Source: Desulfovibrio sp. | Lineage (GTDB): Bacteria > Desulfobacterota > Desulfovibrionia > Desulfovibrionales > Desulfovibrionaceae | DNA length: 64,000 nucleotides | NCBI GenBank assembly: GCA_022839785.1 | Contig: JALHJW010000005.1 | Coordinates: 62,001 to 126,000, forward strand | Direction: 5' to 3' | Shown: one piece after another, positions 32,775 to 41,851 of the stretch | Numbering within the stretch: position 1 is the stretch's first letter | How the letters are laid out: the number at the start of each line of letters is the position of its first letter | The notes under the pieces: generated by a model | Databases searched by the model: none | Told to the model about the DNA's origin: nothing | What the model saw: only the letters and a program-made list of their open reading frames with translations | Position numbers and translations under genes: made by a program

Positions 32775-32939
32775 CTATTCCGCGTTTTCCAGGGGCCGCG
32801 CCGTGGCCGCCTCCAGGCGCGCCTGGGCGAGGCGGGCGGCGTCGTCGTGGGACGCGGCGCGCGCGTGGCGCAGCAGCGTGTAGATGACCGCCCTGGCCGG
32901 ACAGGCCGGGGCGTGTTCGCGGGGACTGGGCGGGGGCAT
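32775..32939 (-). CDS. small hypothetical protein (54 aa)
   Basis: 54 residues from ATG 32939, with GGAGG seven bases upstream on the minus strand. The C-terminal helix HARAASHDDAARLAQARLEAATA is amphipathic. Nothing about its role can be said. In such GC-rich DNA a chance ORF is possible; the good ribosome site is the main support. Confidence 0.4.
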   Translation of the reverse strand: MPPPSPREHAPACPARAVIYTLLRHARAASHDDAARLAQARLEAATARPLENAE

Positions 32940-33103
32940 GGCGTCCTCCTTCGCCCGGCGCGGCCGGGCCGCGGCAGGCGATGCCGACCCAGTTCCGATG
33001 CCAGCCCGCCGTGACACGCGCATGGCGAACGCGCGCCGCCCCGCGACGTTTGCGTGAACCGTCGGCCGCCGAGGCCGGGAGCGCGCTTACCGCCGCGCAG
33101 CCC

Positions 33104-33721
33104 TCACGTCAGCAGGGCTTCCACCCCGGACGTGAAGGCGCGAAAACTCGGTGAGCGGTTTCGCGCCGCGTCCATATGCGGCGCGATCTTCCGCGCGGCC
33201 TCGATCTTGGGGTAACTGCCCCGGTAGACGCGGTGCTTGCGCAAAAAACGGTGGAGCGCTTCCCAGGTCCCGTTCATCACGTTGTCCGGCGAGGCGAACG
33301 GTCCTCGCAGAGCGATGCGGGGCAGGCCGGGAAACGCCTTCCGCAGCGCTTCCGCGTCTCCGAGAAACCAGGCCTCCAGCTCCTCGACAACGACGCGGTT
33401 CACCACCTGAAAGACGCCGCCCGTCCCCGGCGAACTTTTCGTGCGCAGCCCGGCGCGCTCGGCCATGCGCTCAAGCTCGGTCTTGAGGCGGCGGCAATCG
33501 TCCGCATCCCGGTCGACAAGGACGACGATCCGGATATCCTCTCCCTTGCGTATCCGGTCGGCATACGCCGCGAGCCGCTCCGGCAGCTTTCGCAACAGAT
33601 TCCCCTTGCTCTTCATCTGGCGGATGCCGAACCGCGCCCGTCCCTGGAGAATCTCCGGCAGGATGTGGCGCAGCGCCTCCTCGGCGGAAGGCTCCTCCAC
33701 GAGCACGTCGATCTGCCGCAT
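33104..33721 (-). CDS. DUF4276 TOPRIM-like protein (defence pair, effector candidate)
   Basis: 205 residues. The N-terminal VLVEEPSAEEALRHIL and, at residues 66-75, VVLVDRDADD give the Glu ... DxD pattern of a TOPRIM nuclease fold. The C-terminal part (YPKIEAARKIAPHMD, SPSFRAFTSGVEAL) matches DUF4276. Its ATG follows the ATPase stop without any gap, so both are one unit. AAA ATPase plus TOPRIM pairs, such as OLD-like, AbiL-like and PARIS, act against phages; here the ATPase would sense and this protein act. That assignment is by analogy. Confidence 0.75.
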   Translation of the reverse strand: MRQIDVLVEEPSAEEALRHILPEILQGRARFGIRQMKSKGNLLRKLPERLAAYADRIRKGEDIRIVVLVDRDADDCRRLKTELERMAERAGLRTKSSPGTGGVFQVVNRVVVEELEAWFLGDAEALRKAFPGLPRIALRGPFASPDNVMNGTWEALHRFLRKHRVYRGSYPKIEAARKIAPHMDAARNRSPSFRAFTSGVEALLT

Positions 33722-34921
33722 CTACCGGCCCTCTCCGGACAGCGGGTCGCCGACGTCGAAATGGCCTTCAATCCAGAGATCGCCAAGTTTCGCCCCATGC
33801 TCCATGAATTCCGGAATGCCCGGCATCGAGGAGACGCGGCGCGCCTTGGTGAAGCCGTCCCGCTCCCGGTACAGGACCCAGACCTGCCGGGGATCGAGGG
33901 GATCGAGAAGGAAGGGCGAATGCGTGGTGATGAGCAGTTGCGCCCGCTCGGACGCGGTACGGCATTCCTCCGCGAGTTCGGGCAGAAGCCGGGGATGCAG
34001 ATAGTTTTCCGGTTCCTCGATGCCGATGAGCTTGGCGGGATCGGGATCGTAGAGGATCGTCAGGTACGCCAGCATCTTCATGGTCCCGTCCGAGACGTAG
34101 CGGGAGAGGACCGGCAAGGAGAACGGGGCGTCCTTGATCTTGAGGAGCAGGCTGTTGTTGGAGAGTATCTCCGAATCGATGCTTTCGAGGCGCGGAATCC
34201 TGCGGCGCAACGTGCTCTTGATCTCGTCCAGGCGCTCTGGATGTTGTTCCTGCAGATACTGGATGACGTTGGGCAGGTTGCCGCCGGTCTGCGAAAGACG
34301 TTCCTCCGCCCCTGCTTCGGGATTCCCGCGCGTGGCGTCGGCGGACAGGTACGAGAGGTGCCAGCTCGTGACGAAATCGCGCAGGGCGATGACCCGGGGG
34401 TTTTCCGCGAGCTGCCCCAGGGTGCTCACGGCGAGCACGTCCGGTGCGGACAACTCCTTCTTGACCTTCTTGTCCTTCGCTTCGGGCTGCTCGCCGGAGA
34501 TGACCTCGCCCTTGCCCCGGCTGTAGTTCAGGAAATGGAACGGAGCCGCGGGATGGCCGCGCTTCCAGCGCAGGAATTCCCGGCTCACCACGGGACCCCG
34601 CCGCTCCTCGTCGATTTCGAGATGGTAGGTGATCAGGGGGGTGCCGGGCTTCTCGCGGTACTGGATCTCGATCAGGATGGGGCCATCGGCGTCGCGGCTG
34701 CGCAGTTCCTTGAAGCGGCCTCTGCGTTCCCACGCCTTGCGGAGACCTTCGTTGAAACACTCGGAGAGGAACGCGAAGACGTCGAAGACGGTCGATTTGC
34801 CGCTGCCGTTGGGGCCGAGCAGCACCGTGAGCGGCGTCAACTCCAGATGGACGTCGCGGAGCACCCGGTAGTTGCGGACTGTCAGGCTTTCAATGCGGGG
34901 CGGGGCGGCGGGTGAAAGCAT
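33722..34921 (-). CDS. AAA family ATPase (AAA_21, OLD/RecF-like; defence pair)
   Basis: 399 residues. Walker A GPNGSGKST at 36-44, a long inserted helical region (~110-270), a signature-like SRYVSDGTMKML around 273-283, Walker B LIGIEEPENYLHP at 298-310 and the switch histidine in LLITTHSPFLLD at ~334. This is the SMC/RecF-like AAA_21 group found in many abortive-infection systems. No nuclease domain is fused; the partner DUF4276 gene abuts it. CAGGGAG lies upstream of ATG 34921. The pair stands between unrelated housekeeping genes. Confidence 0.85.
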   Translation of the reverse strand: MLSPAAPPRIESLTVRNYRVLRDVHLELTPLTVLLGPNGSGKSTVFDVFAFLSECFNEGLRKAWERRGRFKELRSRDADGPILIEIQYREKPGTPLITYHLEIDEERRGPVVSREFLRWKRGHPAAPFHFLNYSRGKGEVISGEQPEAKDKKVKKELSAPDVLAVSTLGQLAENPRVIALRDFVTSWHLSYLSADATRGNPEAGAEERLSQTGGNLPNVIQYLQEQHPERLDEIKSTLRRRIPRLESIDSEILSNNSLLLKIKDAPFSLPVLSRYVSDGTMKMLAYLTILYDPDPAKLIGIEEPENYLHPRLLPELAEECRTASERAQLLITTHSPFLLDPLDPRQVWVLYRERDGFTKARRVSSMPGIPEFMEHGAKLGDLWIEGHFDVGDPLSGEGR

Positions 34922-35017
34922 GGCGTGTCTCCCTGCGTCAGGACATGGCGTGCCGAGTTCTATCCTGCCGCGCGCAGCCCAGTCCAGCCCTCCGACGCAA
35001 AAAGATCGGCCGTTCCC

Positions 35018-35617
35018 CTACCCCCGCGAGAGCAGGTAGATGCCGTAGGAGGCGCGCAGGTTGGGCAGGAGGGCGACCACGCGGCCGCGTTCCTCGTGGT
35101 GGTGGGTGGTGATGGTCACCTCGCGCTCGATGGCGAAGCGCTTGGCGCGGCAGAAGCGGCGGAAGTCCTTGATGGGGATGACGCGGATGTTGGGCGTGTC
35201 GTACCACTCGTAGGGCAGCTCGCGCGAGACCGGGGCGCGGCCGAGCAGCAGGAACATGAGGCGGTTGTACCAGACCGCGAAGTTGGGGAAGCTGACCACG
35301 CCGCGCCTTCCCACCCGCAGCATCTCGGCGATGAGCCGGTCCGGCTCGTAGACCTGCTGCAGGGTCTGGGAGAGGATCACGTAGTCGAAGGCCCCGTCCG
35401 GGTAGTCGGCGATCTCCTCGAAGATGTCGCCGTGGATCACCGAGAGGCCCTTGGCGATGGCCGCCGAGGCGCGCACCTCGTCGTGCTCCACGCCCGTGCC
35501 GCGCACGGCGCGCTCCCGCACCAGGTGGTCGAGCAGCGTCCCGGCCCCGCAGCCCAGGTCCAGCACGCGCGCGCCCGGCTCTATCCAGCCCGCGATGACC
35601 GAAAGATCAAAGCGCAT
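35018..35617 (-). CDS. metW: methionine biosynthesis methyltransferase-like protein MetW
   Basis: 199 residues. SAM-binding motif VLDLGCGAGTLLDHL, then YVILSQTLQQVYEPD and the MetW-specific VSFPNFAVWYNRLMFLLLGRAPVS and LPYEWYDTPNIRVIPIKDF. MetW occurs with MetX in many proteobacteria and supports methionine synthesis. The start overlaps metX by 11 bases. It is the last gene of the operon starting at grx. Confidence 0.92.
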   Translation of the reverse strand: MRFDLSVIAGWIEPGARVLDLGCGAGTLLDHLVRERAVRGTGVEHDEVRASAAIAKGLSVIHGDIFEEIADYPDGAFDYVILSQTLQQVYEPDRLIAEMLRVGRRGVVSFPNFAVWYNRLMFLLLGRAPVSRELPYEWYDTPNIRVIPIKDFRRFCRAKRFAIEREVTITTHHHEERGRVVALLPNLRASYGIYLLSRG

Positions 35618-36839
35618 GGGCGTCCTCCCGCGCCGCGTCCGCTCCCGGCGCGGTCCAGGACACCGGCGGCGCGCCCCGCTCCCGCGCCTGGGTCACGGCC
35701 AGGAAGTTGCCGACCAGGGAGTTCAGGCGCGCGCTGGGCAGCAGGAAGGCGTCGTGGCCCAGGTCCGCCGTGATCTCGCAGAAGCTCACGTCCAGCCCGT
35801 TCTTCTTCATGGCCTGGACCATGGCCTTGGACTGGTAGGTGGGGTAGAGCCAGTCCGAGGTGAAGGAGACCACGAGGAAGCGGCAGGCCGCGCGCGCGAA
35901 GGCGTTGACCAGCGAGCCGTCGCCCCAGGCCTGCTGCAGGCTGAAGTAGTCCGCCGCCTTGGTCATGTAGAGGAAGGCGTTGGCGTCGAAGCGCTCCACG
36001 AACTTCCTGCCCTGGTGGCGCAGGTAGCTCTCCACCTGGAACTCCGGCTCGAAGCGGTAGGAGAGGCCGCAGCGGTCCTGCAGGCTCCGGCCGAACTTCT
36101 TGCGCATGGCCTCGTCGGAGAGGTAGGTCACGTGGCCGACCATGCGCGCCACGGCCAGGCCGTACTCGGGCAGGGCGGCGCCGTAGTAGTTCCCGCCGTT
36201 CCAGGCGGGATCGGCCATGATGGCCTGGCGCGCCACCTCGTTGAAGGCGATGGCCAGGGCCGAGTGCTCGCAGGTGGTGGCCAGGGGGATGGCCGCGGCC
36301 ACCATCCCGGGATAGCGCACGGCCCATTCCAGCACCTGCATGCCGCCCACCGAGCCGCCTACCACGGCCAGCAGCCGCGACACGCCCAGGTGGTCCAGGA
36401 GCAGCTTCTGGGCCTTGACCATGTCGCCCATGGTGACCACGGGGAAATCCATGGCCCAGGGCGCGCCCGTGGCCGGATTCAGGGACGAGGGGCCGGTGGA
36501 ACCCATGCAGCCGCCGATGACGTTGGAGCAGACCACGAAGTACTTCGTGGTGTCGATGGGCTTGCCCGGCCCGATCATGATGTCCCACCAGCCGGGCTTC
36601 CTGTCCTCCTCGGAATAGTAGCCCGCGGCGTGCGAGTCGCCGGTCAGGGCGTGGCAGATCAGCACGCAGTTGTCGCGCGCCGGGGACAGGTCGCCCCAGG
36701 TCTCGTAGGCCAGGGTGAAGGGGCCGAGGCTGCGGCCGCATTCGAGTCCGAGCGGTTCCGGGTCGCCCAGCGTGACGAAGCGCTTCTCCACCCGGCCCGC
36801 GGAGCCGCCCGAAAGGGATTCCACCTCGTATTCGCTCAT
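35607..36839 (-). CDS. metX: homoserine O-acetyltransferase
   Basis: 410 residues, alpha/beta hydrolase. LAYETWGDLSPARDNCVLICHALTG, oxyanion SNVIGGCMGSTGPSS, nucleophile serine in VVGGSVGGMQVLEWA, and the catalytic Asp and His in the C-terminal part (TSDWLYP, LGHDAFLL). It acetylates homoserine (or succinylates it in some members) for methionine synthesis. A C-terminal tail of about 35 residues is not conserved. Upstream it follows an unknown membrane-protein gene by 19 bases in the same direction. Confidence 0.95.
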   Translation of the reverse strand: MSEYEVESLSGGSAGRVEKRFVTLGDPEPLGLECGRSLGPFTLAYETWGDLSPARDNCVLICHALTGDSHAAGYYSEEDRKPGWWDIMIGPGKPIDTTKYFVVCSNVIGGCMGSTGPSSLNPATGAPWAMDFPVVTMGDMVKAQKLLLDHLGVSRLLAVVGGSVGGMQVLEWAVRYPGMVAAAIPLATTCEHSALAIAFNEVARQAIMADPAWNGGNYYGAALPEYGLAVARMVGHVTYLSDEAMRKKFGRSLQDRCGLSYRFEPEFQVESYLRHQGRKFVERFDANAFLYMTKAADYFSLQQAWGDGSLVNAFARAACRFLVVSFTSDWLYPTYQSKAMVQAMKKNGLDVSFCEITADLGHDAFLLPSARLNSLVGNFLAVTQARERGAPPVSWTAPGADAAREDAHAL

Positions 36840-36858
36840 GGCGTGGGGCGCGGAGCGG

Positions 36859-37377
36859 TTACGCGGCCTCGGGCGCGGCCTGGCCGCGCCCCGCGGTCCA
36901 GATGTGCTGGCAGTAGCGGGCCATGCAGGCCAGGGTCAGGAGGATGAACAGGCTGTTGAGGGCGAAGATGGCGTCCTCCAGCCCCTGGGTGTTGACGATC
37001 TCGTCCGGGATCTTGATGAGCTGCACGCCCATCTCCATGAACAGGCCGATGACCAGGAAGATGAGGCCGAAATAGTGGCTCGCGTGGTCCAGGTCGTCCT
37101 GCAGGGGGCTGCGGCCCTCGGGGTAGAAGCCCATGAACTTCATCAGCGTCTCGCGCTCCTCGGCCGCCACGCCGTAGGCGATGAGGATGGTGCCCACGGC
37201 GTCGGAGATGTCCTCGAGCACGTGCAGGTCGTCGAGCGAGTTGCCCAGCAGCGGGAACATGTCCCAGAGCGAGACCACGGCGATGAGCGTGACCGCCAGG
37301 TTGATGGCCAGCAGCATCCAGCGGCTGGCCAGGAGCCGCAGGAGCGGACGGGGCAGGACGATGCGCGTGCGGGCCAC
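36859..37377 (-). CDS. hypothetical multi-pass membrane protein in the metXW operon
   Basis: 172 residues; not recognised. At least three hydrophobic segments: WMLLAINLAVTLIAVVSLW, HYFGLIFLVIGLFMEMGV and FALNSLFILLTLACMA, plus a weaker one at ISDAVGTILIAYGVAA. Acidic loops (DDLHVLED, QDDLDHASH) lie between them. Its start is one base from the FTR stop, and metX follows after 19 bases, so it is cotranscribed. Function unknown. Confidence 0.75.
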   Translation of the reverse strand: MARTRIVLPRPLLRLLASRWMLLAINLAVTLIAVVSLWDMFPLLGNSLDDLHVLEDISDAVGTILIAYGVAAEERETLMKFMGFYPEGRSPLQDDLDHASHYFGLIFLVIGLFMEMGVQLIKIPDEIVNTQGLEDAIFALNSLFILLTLACMARYCQHIWTAGRGQAAPEAA

Positions 37378-37378
37378 G

Positions 37379-37735
37379 TCAGCCTCCCAGGGTGGCGTTC
37401 AGCGCGTCCATCAGCTTCTCGGGCGGCCTGCGCTCGGGCACCGTGACGCGCGGCGCGCTGCCGTCGGCGTAGCCCGGCGACACGTAGAGCGCGCAGAAGC
37501 ACGCGCCGTATTCGGCCACGTCCGGGGCGCGGTAGACGCAGGGGCAGATGATGTCCCGGTCCATCTCGTAAGCGCCCGTGGCCAGACGGCAGGGGCAGGC
37601 CATGTAGCCGTACCGCTCCCTGTTCGTCAGCAGGCTCTCCAGGAGCGGCAGGGTGTAGGTCTCGTCGGGGTTGAAGAGGTAGCCCTGCTTTTCCTGCAGG
37701 GGCCGCAGCTTCTCCAGAAGTTCGCGGGGGGTCAT
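37379..37735 (-). CDS. ferredoxin-thioredoxin reductase catalytic subunit
   Basis: 118 residues. The cysteine pattern is CPC (47, 49), CPC (64, 66) and CFC (79, 81), the [4Fe-4S]-plus-disulfide signature of FTR beta chains. It passes electrons from ferredoxin to a dithiol protein. No FTR variable subunit is in the window; a CxxC glutaredoxin gene lies 11 bases upstream and is its likely partner. Such pairs are known in anaerobes and archaea. Confidence 0.88.
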   Translation of the reverse strand: MTPRELLEKLRPLQEKQGYLFNPDETYTLPLLESLLTNRERYGYMACPCRLATGAYEMDRDIICPCVYRAPDVAEYGACFCALYVSPGYADGSAPRVTVPERRPPEKLMDALNATLGG

Positions 37736-37746
37736 GCCGGACTCCG

Positions 37747-38001
37747 TCAGCGGCCCAGGGCCTTCTTGAGGTCTTCCTCGTTGTAGCCCACGACCACGGT
37801 GTCGCCGATGAGGATGGTGGGGAAGGAGAGCGCGGCGTTGTGCTTCCTGATCTCGTCCACGGCCTGCCGGCGCGCGTCGCCCTCCAGCTTGTCCACGTAG
37901 GTCAGGTCGTAGCTCACGCCGCAGTCGTCCAGATACTGCTTGGCCTTCTTGCAGTGGATGCAGGTGGAGAGGCCCCAGAACTTGATGGCGGTGTTCGACA
38001 T
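37747..38001 (-). CDS. glutaredoxin/thioredoxin-like small redox protein
   Basis: 84 residues, glutaredoxin fold. Active site STCIHCKKAKQYL (CxxC), cis-proline region LSFPTILIGDTVVVGY. AAGGAAA lies six bases upstream of ATG 38001. It is the first gene of the operon grx, ftr, membrane protein, metX, metW and probably the electron acceptor of the FTR subunit. A promoter is seen at 38046-38073. Confidence 0.88.
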   Translation of the reverse strand: MSNTAIKFWGLSTCIHCKKAKQYLDDCGVSYDLTYVDKLEGDARRQAVDEIRKHNAALSFPTILIGDTVVVGYNEEDLKKALGR

Positions 38002-38045
38002 GTGTGTTTCCTTCGCGCGTGTCGGTGCTGCGGTTGCAGTGCGGC

Positions 38046-38073
38046 ATGGTAACGCCTTGCCGCCCCGTGTCAA
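38046..38073 (-). promoter_or_regulatory. sigma-70-type promoter of the grx-metXW operon
   Basis: On the minus strand TTGACA (38073-38068), 16 bases, TACCAT (38051-38046). The start would be near 38039, giving a leader of about 38 bases. No SAM-responsive riboswitch is seen in it. Confidence 0.55.
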
Positions 38074-38118
38074 TGCATTCATGGAGTTGGCGGCGCGGCG
38101 GGAGGGGAGGCGGTCCGT

Positions 38119-39033
38119 TCAGCGCCGTCCCCCGGCCGAGAGGCGCCGCTCCAGGCGGCGCGAGGCCAGGGAGAGGGCCAGGCAGAGAAGCAGGTAACAG
38201 GCGAAGACCGTGAGCCAGATCTCGTAGGTGCGCTGCGTCCCGGCCATGATCTCCATGGCCTGGAAGGTCAGCTCCGGGATGGAGATGACCGAGACGATGG
38301 AGGAGTCCTTGACCGTGGAGATGAACTGCCCGGCCAGGGCCGGGACCGAGCGTCGCAGGGCCTGGGGCAGGATGACGCGGGCCAGGCGCTGCCGGGGGGA
38401 GAGGCCGAGGGCGTAGGCCGCCTCCCACTGCCCGCGCTCCACGGACTCCACTCCGGCGCGTACGATCTCCGCGATGTAGGCGGCCTCGTAGAGCGCCAGG
38501 GTGAGCACGGCCGAGGCGAAGGCGACCAGCCGCGCGGGCGGCGCGGCCAGGGCCGCGAGCAGGCGCTGCCCCCCCCGCGGCAGGGCGCGGGCCGCCTCCT
38601 CCACGCCCAGCGCGGCCAGGAGCTGGTCGCCCACGAAGAAGTAGAAGAGGAAGGCCAGGACCAGGGGCGGGGTGTTGCGCAACAGCTCCACGAAGCTCCC
38701 GGCGCACAACCTGCGCAGCAGGCGCGGCCGCGCTCCGCCCTGGGGCCGGGCCGCGAGCAGGCCGACGGCCGCGCCCAGGACCAGGGCCAGGACCATGCTC
38801 CAGGCCGAGAGCGCCAGGGTGGTGCGCAGCCCCTCCAGCAGGATGCCCGGAAGCGGTCCGCCCCCGGCCTCGTCCCGGCGCACGAAGAAGGAGAGGATGG
38901 CGGACCAGCTCCAGCCCCCGGCCGGGCCGCTTCCGGCGCGCCACAGGAACAGGGCCGCGCCCCCGCCCGCCAGGGCCAGGAGCGCGGCGTCGCGGCGCGT
39001 GAAGGGGACGCGGGTCTTGGGCGCGGCCGACAT
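38119..39033 (-). CDS. polar amino acid ABC transporter permease
   Basis: 304 residues. HisM/GlnP-type permease: ILLEGLRTTLALSAWSMVLALVLGAAVGL, SFVELLRNTPPLVLAFLFYF and the EAA loop EAAYALGLSPRQRLARVILPQALR. An N-terminal segment (~45 residues) before the core is longer than usual, and about 20 extra residues sit before the EIVRAG block. Last gene of the operon; it forms the channel with the other permease. Confidence 0.92.
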   Translation of the reverse strand: MSAAPKTRVPFTRRDAALLALAGGGAALFLWRAGSGPAGGWSWSAILSFFVRRDEAGGGPLPGILLEGLRTTLALSAWSMVLALVLGAAVGLLAARPQGGARPRLLRRLCAGSFVELLRNTPPLVLAFLFYFFVGDQLLAALGVEEAARALPRGGQRLLAALAAPPARLVAFASAVLTLALYEAAYIAEIVRAGVESVERGQWEAAYALGLSPRQRLARVILPQALRRSVPALAGQFISTVKDSSIVSVISIPELTFQAMEIMAGTQRTYEIWLTVFACYLLLCLALSLASRRLERRLSAGGRR

Positions 39034-39082
39034 GCGGGAGTCCTGCGCGGGCGGGAGGGGGCGCGGCCCCTCCCGGTCCCGG

Positions 39083-39925
39083 CTAGGGCAGCCTGCCCGC
39101 CCAGTCGCGGGTCTCGAACCAGTAGCGGAAGCGCTCCTCGAACCAGCCCTCGGCCTCCACGGCCCTGATCCACGAGTCGAGCACGTTGAGCGTGTCCGGG
39201 TCGCCCTTGCGCACGGCCATGGCGTTGGGCTCGCGGGTGAAGGTCCCGGAGAAGGGCAGATAGAGCGCGTCCTTGTGCGCCGCGGCCTCGAAGGCGGGCT
39301 TTGGGGCCGTGGAGACGAAGGCCTGGGCGCGGCCCGAGAGCACTTCCTGCACGGCCTGCGGCTCCTCGGAGAAGAGCAGCAGCCTAGCCTTGGGCAGCAT
39401 CTTCTCCGCCGCCTTGGCCGCGGTGGTGCCGGAGCGCACGGCGACGCTCACCGAGGGGTCGTTGAAGTCGGCCAGCGCCGTCTTGCCCGGCAGCGTCTTC
39501 AGGTTGGCCACCAGCCCCATGCCGGTGTGGTTGTAGGGGATGGTGAAGTTGACCTTCTTGGCGCGGTCGGCGCGGATGGACATGCCGCCGATGATCACGT
39601 CGAACTTGCCCGTGAGCAGGGCCGGGATGATGCCGTCCCACTGCGTGGGCACGAGTTCGAGGGAGAGGCCCAGGTCCTGGGCCAGGCGGCGGGCCACGTC
39701 GATCTCGAAGCCGATGTACTGCCCGTCCCTGGCCTTCATGGCCCAGGGCTCGAAAGTGTCCATGCCCACGCGCAGCGTGCCGCGCCGCAGCGCCTGCTCG
39801 ATGGCGCTCTCGGCGCTGAGCTGCTGGCGCACGTTCTGGGCGGCCGCGGGCAGGGCCGGGACGCAGAGCAGGGCGCAGAGCAGGATGAGCGCGGCGGAAA
39901 GCCGCAAGCCGTCGGTGATTCGCAT
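39083..39925 (-). CDS. amino acid ABC transporter substrate-binding protein
   Basis: 280 residues with a signal peptide ending near PALPAAAQ. Family SBP_bac_3: LRVGMDTFEPWAMKARDGQYIGFEIDVARRLAQDL, WDGIIPALLTGKFDVIIGGMSI, VAVRSGTTAAK and MAVRKGDPDTLNVLDSWI. It should bind a polar amino acid in the periplasm; specificity is not readable. GGAG precedes the ATG. It lies between the ATPase and second permease genes. Confidence 0.93.
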   Translation of the reverse strand: MRITDGLRLSAALILLCALLCVPALPAAAQNVRQQLSAESAIEQALRRGTLRVGMDTFEPWAMKARDGQYIGFEIDVARRLAQDLGLSLELVPTQWDGIIPALLTGKFDVIIGGMSIRADRAKKVNFTIPYNHTGMGLVANLKTLPGKTALADFNDPSVSVAVRSGTTAAKAAEKMLPKARLLLFSEEPQAVQEVLSGRAQAFVSTAPKPAFEAAAHKDALYLPFSGTFTREPNAMAVRKGDPDTLNVLDSWIRAVEAEGWFEERFRYWFETRDWAGRLP

Positions 39926-39998
39926 GGTCGGTCTCCTTTGCGTTGGTCGCGTGCGCCGCCGGGGCGGCGTGAAAACGTCGCGGCGGCGCGGGCCGCCC

Positions 39999-40787
<789 letters not shown>

Positions 40788-40796
40788 GCCGTCTCC

Positions 40797-41606
40797 TCAG
40801 CCCCGCAGCCGCACCCGCCGCTCCAGGGTCCGCGCGGCGGCCGAGAGGGCGAGGTTGACGGCCAGGTACAGCCCGGCCGTGGTGAACCAGATCTCGAAGG
40901 TCAGGAAGGTGTCCGAGACCAGGGCCTGGGCGCGCAGGGTCAGCTCGAAGAGGGAGATGGCGCTGAGCAGGGCCGAGTCCTTGACCAGGGACACGGCCTG
41001 CCCGGTGAGCGGCGGCAGGGCGCGGCGCAGGGCCTGGGGCAGGACGACGCGGGCGTAGGTCTGGGCGCGGGAGAGGCCCAGGGCGTGCGCCGCCTCCCAC
41101 TGCCCGCGCGGCAGGGAGAGCACGGCCCCGCGCAGGATCTCGGCGGCGTAGGCCCCCTCGAAGAGGGCCAGGGCCAGCACCCCGGCCGTGAAGCGGCCCA
41201 TGCCCAGGAGCGGCGCGGCCACGAACCAGAGGAGGAAGATCTGGATGAGCAGCGGCGTGTTGCGGACGGCCTCCAGGTACAGGCGGGAGACGGCGCGGGC
41301 CGCGAAGGAGTCCGAGAGGGCCGCGAGGCAGGCCGCGAGGCCGAGGCAGAAGGTCAGGGGCAGGGCCGTCCCGGCCAGGGCCAGGGTCAGCAGGAGGCCC
41401 TGCAGCAGCGGCCCGGCCGCGGGGCCGTCCGCGCCCCAGGTCAGCAGCGTGGCGGGCACGGCGTACCATTGCCAGTGGTAGCCCAGGTTCCGGGCCCCGG
41501 CCAGCACGCCCCAGACCACGAGCGCCGCCAGGGCGGCGAAGGCCAGGAGGTCGGGAAGGGGCTGCGCGAGGCGCGACAGGGGGGAGGTGCGGGAGGAAGG
41601 CGTCAT
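40797..41606 (-). CDS. amino acid ABC transporter permease
   Basis: 269 residues, HisM/GlnP type. First helix LLAFAALAALVVWGVLAG, then LLQGLLLTLALAGTALPLTFCLGLAA, EAVRNTPLLIQIFLLWFV and the EAA loop EAAHALGLSRAQTYARVVLPQALRR. ATG 41606 overlaps the stop of a 39-codon ORF and the next gene follows after nine bases. It pairs with the permease at 38119-39033. Confidence 0.92.
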   Translation of the reverse strand: MTPSSRTSPLSRLAQPLPDLLAFAALAALVVWGVLAGARNLGYHWQWYAVPATLLTWGADGPAAGPLLQGLLLTLALAGTALPLTFCLGLAACLAALSDSFAARAVSRLYLEAVRNTPLLIQIFLLWFVAAPLLGMGRFTAGVLALALFEGAYAAEILRGAVLSLPRGQWEAAHALGLSRAQTYARVVLPQALRRALPPLTGQAVSLVKDSALLSAISLFELTLRAQALVSDTFLTFEIWFTTAGLYLAVNLALSAAARTLERRVRLRG

Positions 41607-41722
41607 GGCGTCCGGGAGGGCCTGCGCGGCCGCGCCTTGTCGCCGGGACCGGAGGGCTCCGTGCAGCCGACGACGGCGAACATCCTGCCGCCCTGTTCGA
41701 TGATGCAGCCGATCCTGCGCAT
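41603..41722 (-). CDS. 39-residue ORF at the head of the amino acid ABC operon
   Basis: 40 codons including stop, from ATG 41722 to TGA overlapping the permease ATG (ATGA). AGGAAGAGG precedes it. It begins MRRIGCIIEQGGRMFAVVGC and ends in a basic, Pro-rich tail. The overlap implies translational coupling; it may be a regulatory upstream ORF or a small protein with two cysteines. Chance cannot be excluded. Confidence 0.45.
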   Translation of the reverse strand: MRRIGCIIEQGGRMFAVVGCTEPSGPGDKARPRRPSRTP

Positions 41723-41851
41723 GCGCCTCTTCCTGTCCGTTCCCGCCGCCGAAAAAGGCGACGGCAGTACCCCATCCTATGCCACAGCGCCGCGGCGGTG
41801 GCAAGGACGGCCGGAAAGGCGCGGCCAAAAGAGGGCGGGGACGGCGGCCCG

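Noticed and set aside
32435..32887. 150-residue + ORF over the exported protein gene
   Set aside because: Frame-shifted shadow of the signal-peptide gene at 32331-32744.
36840..38118. SAM riboswitch controlling metX
   Set aside because: metX is preceded by cotranscribed genes with 1-20 base gaps; the operon leader (about 38 bases) is too short for one.
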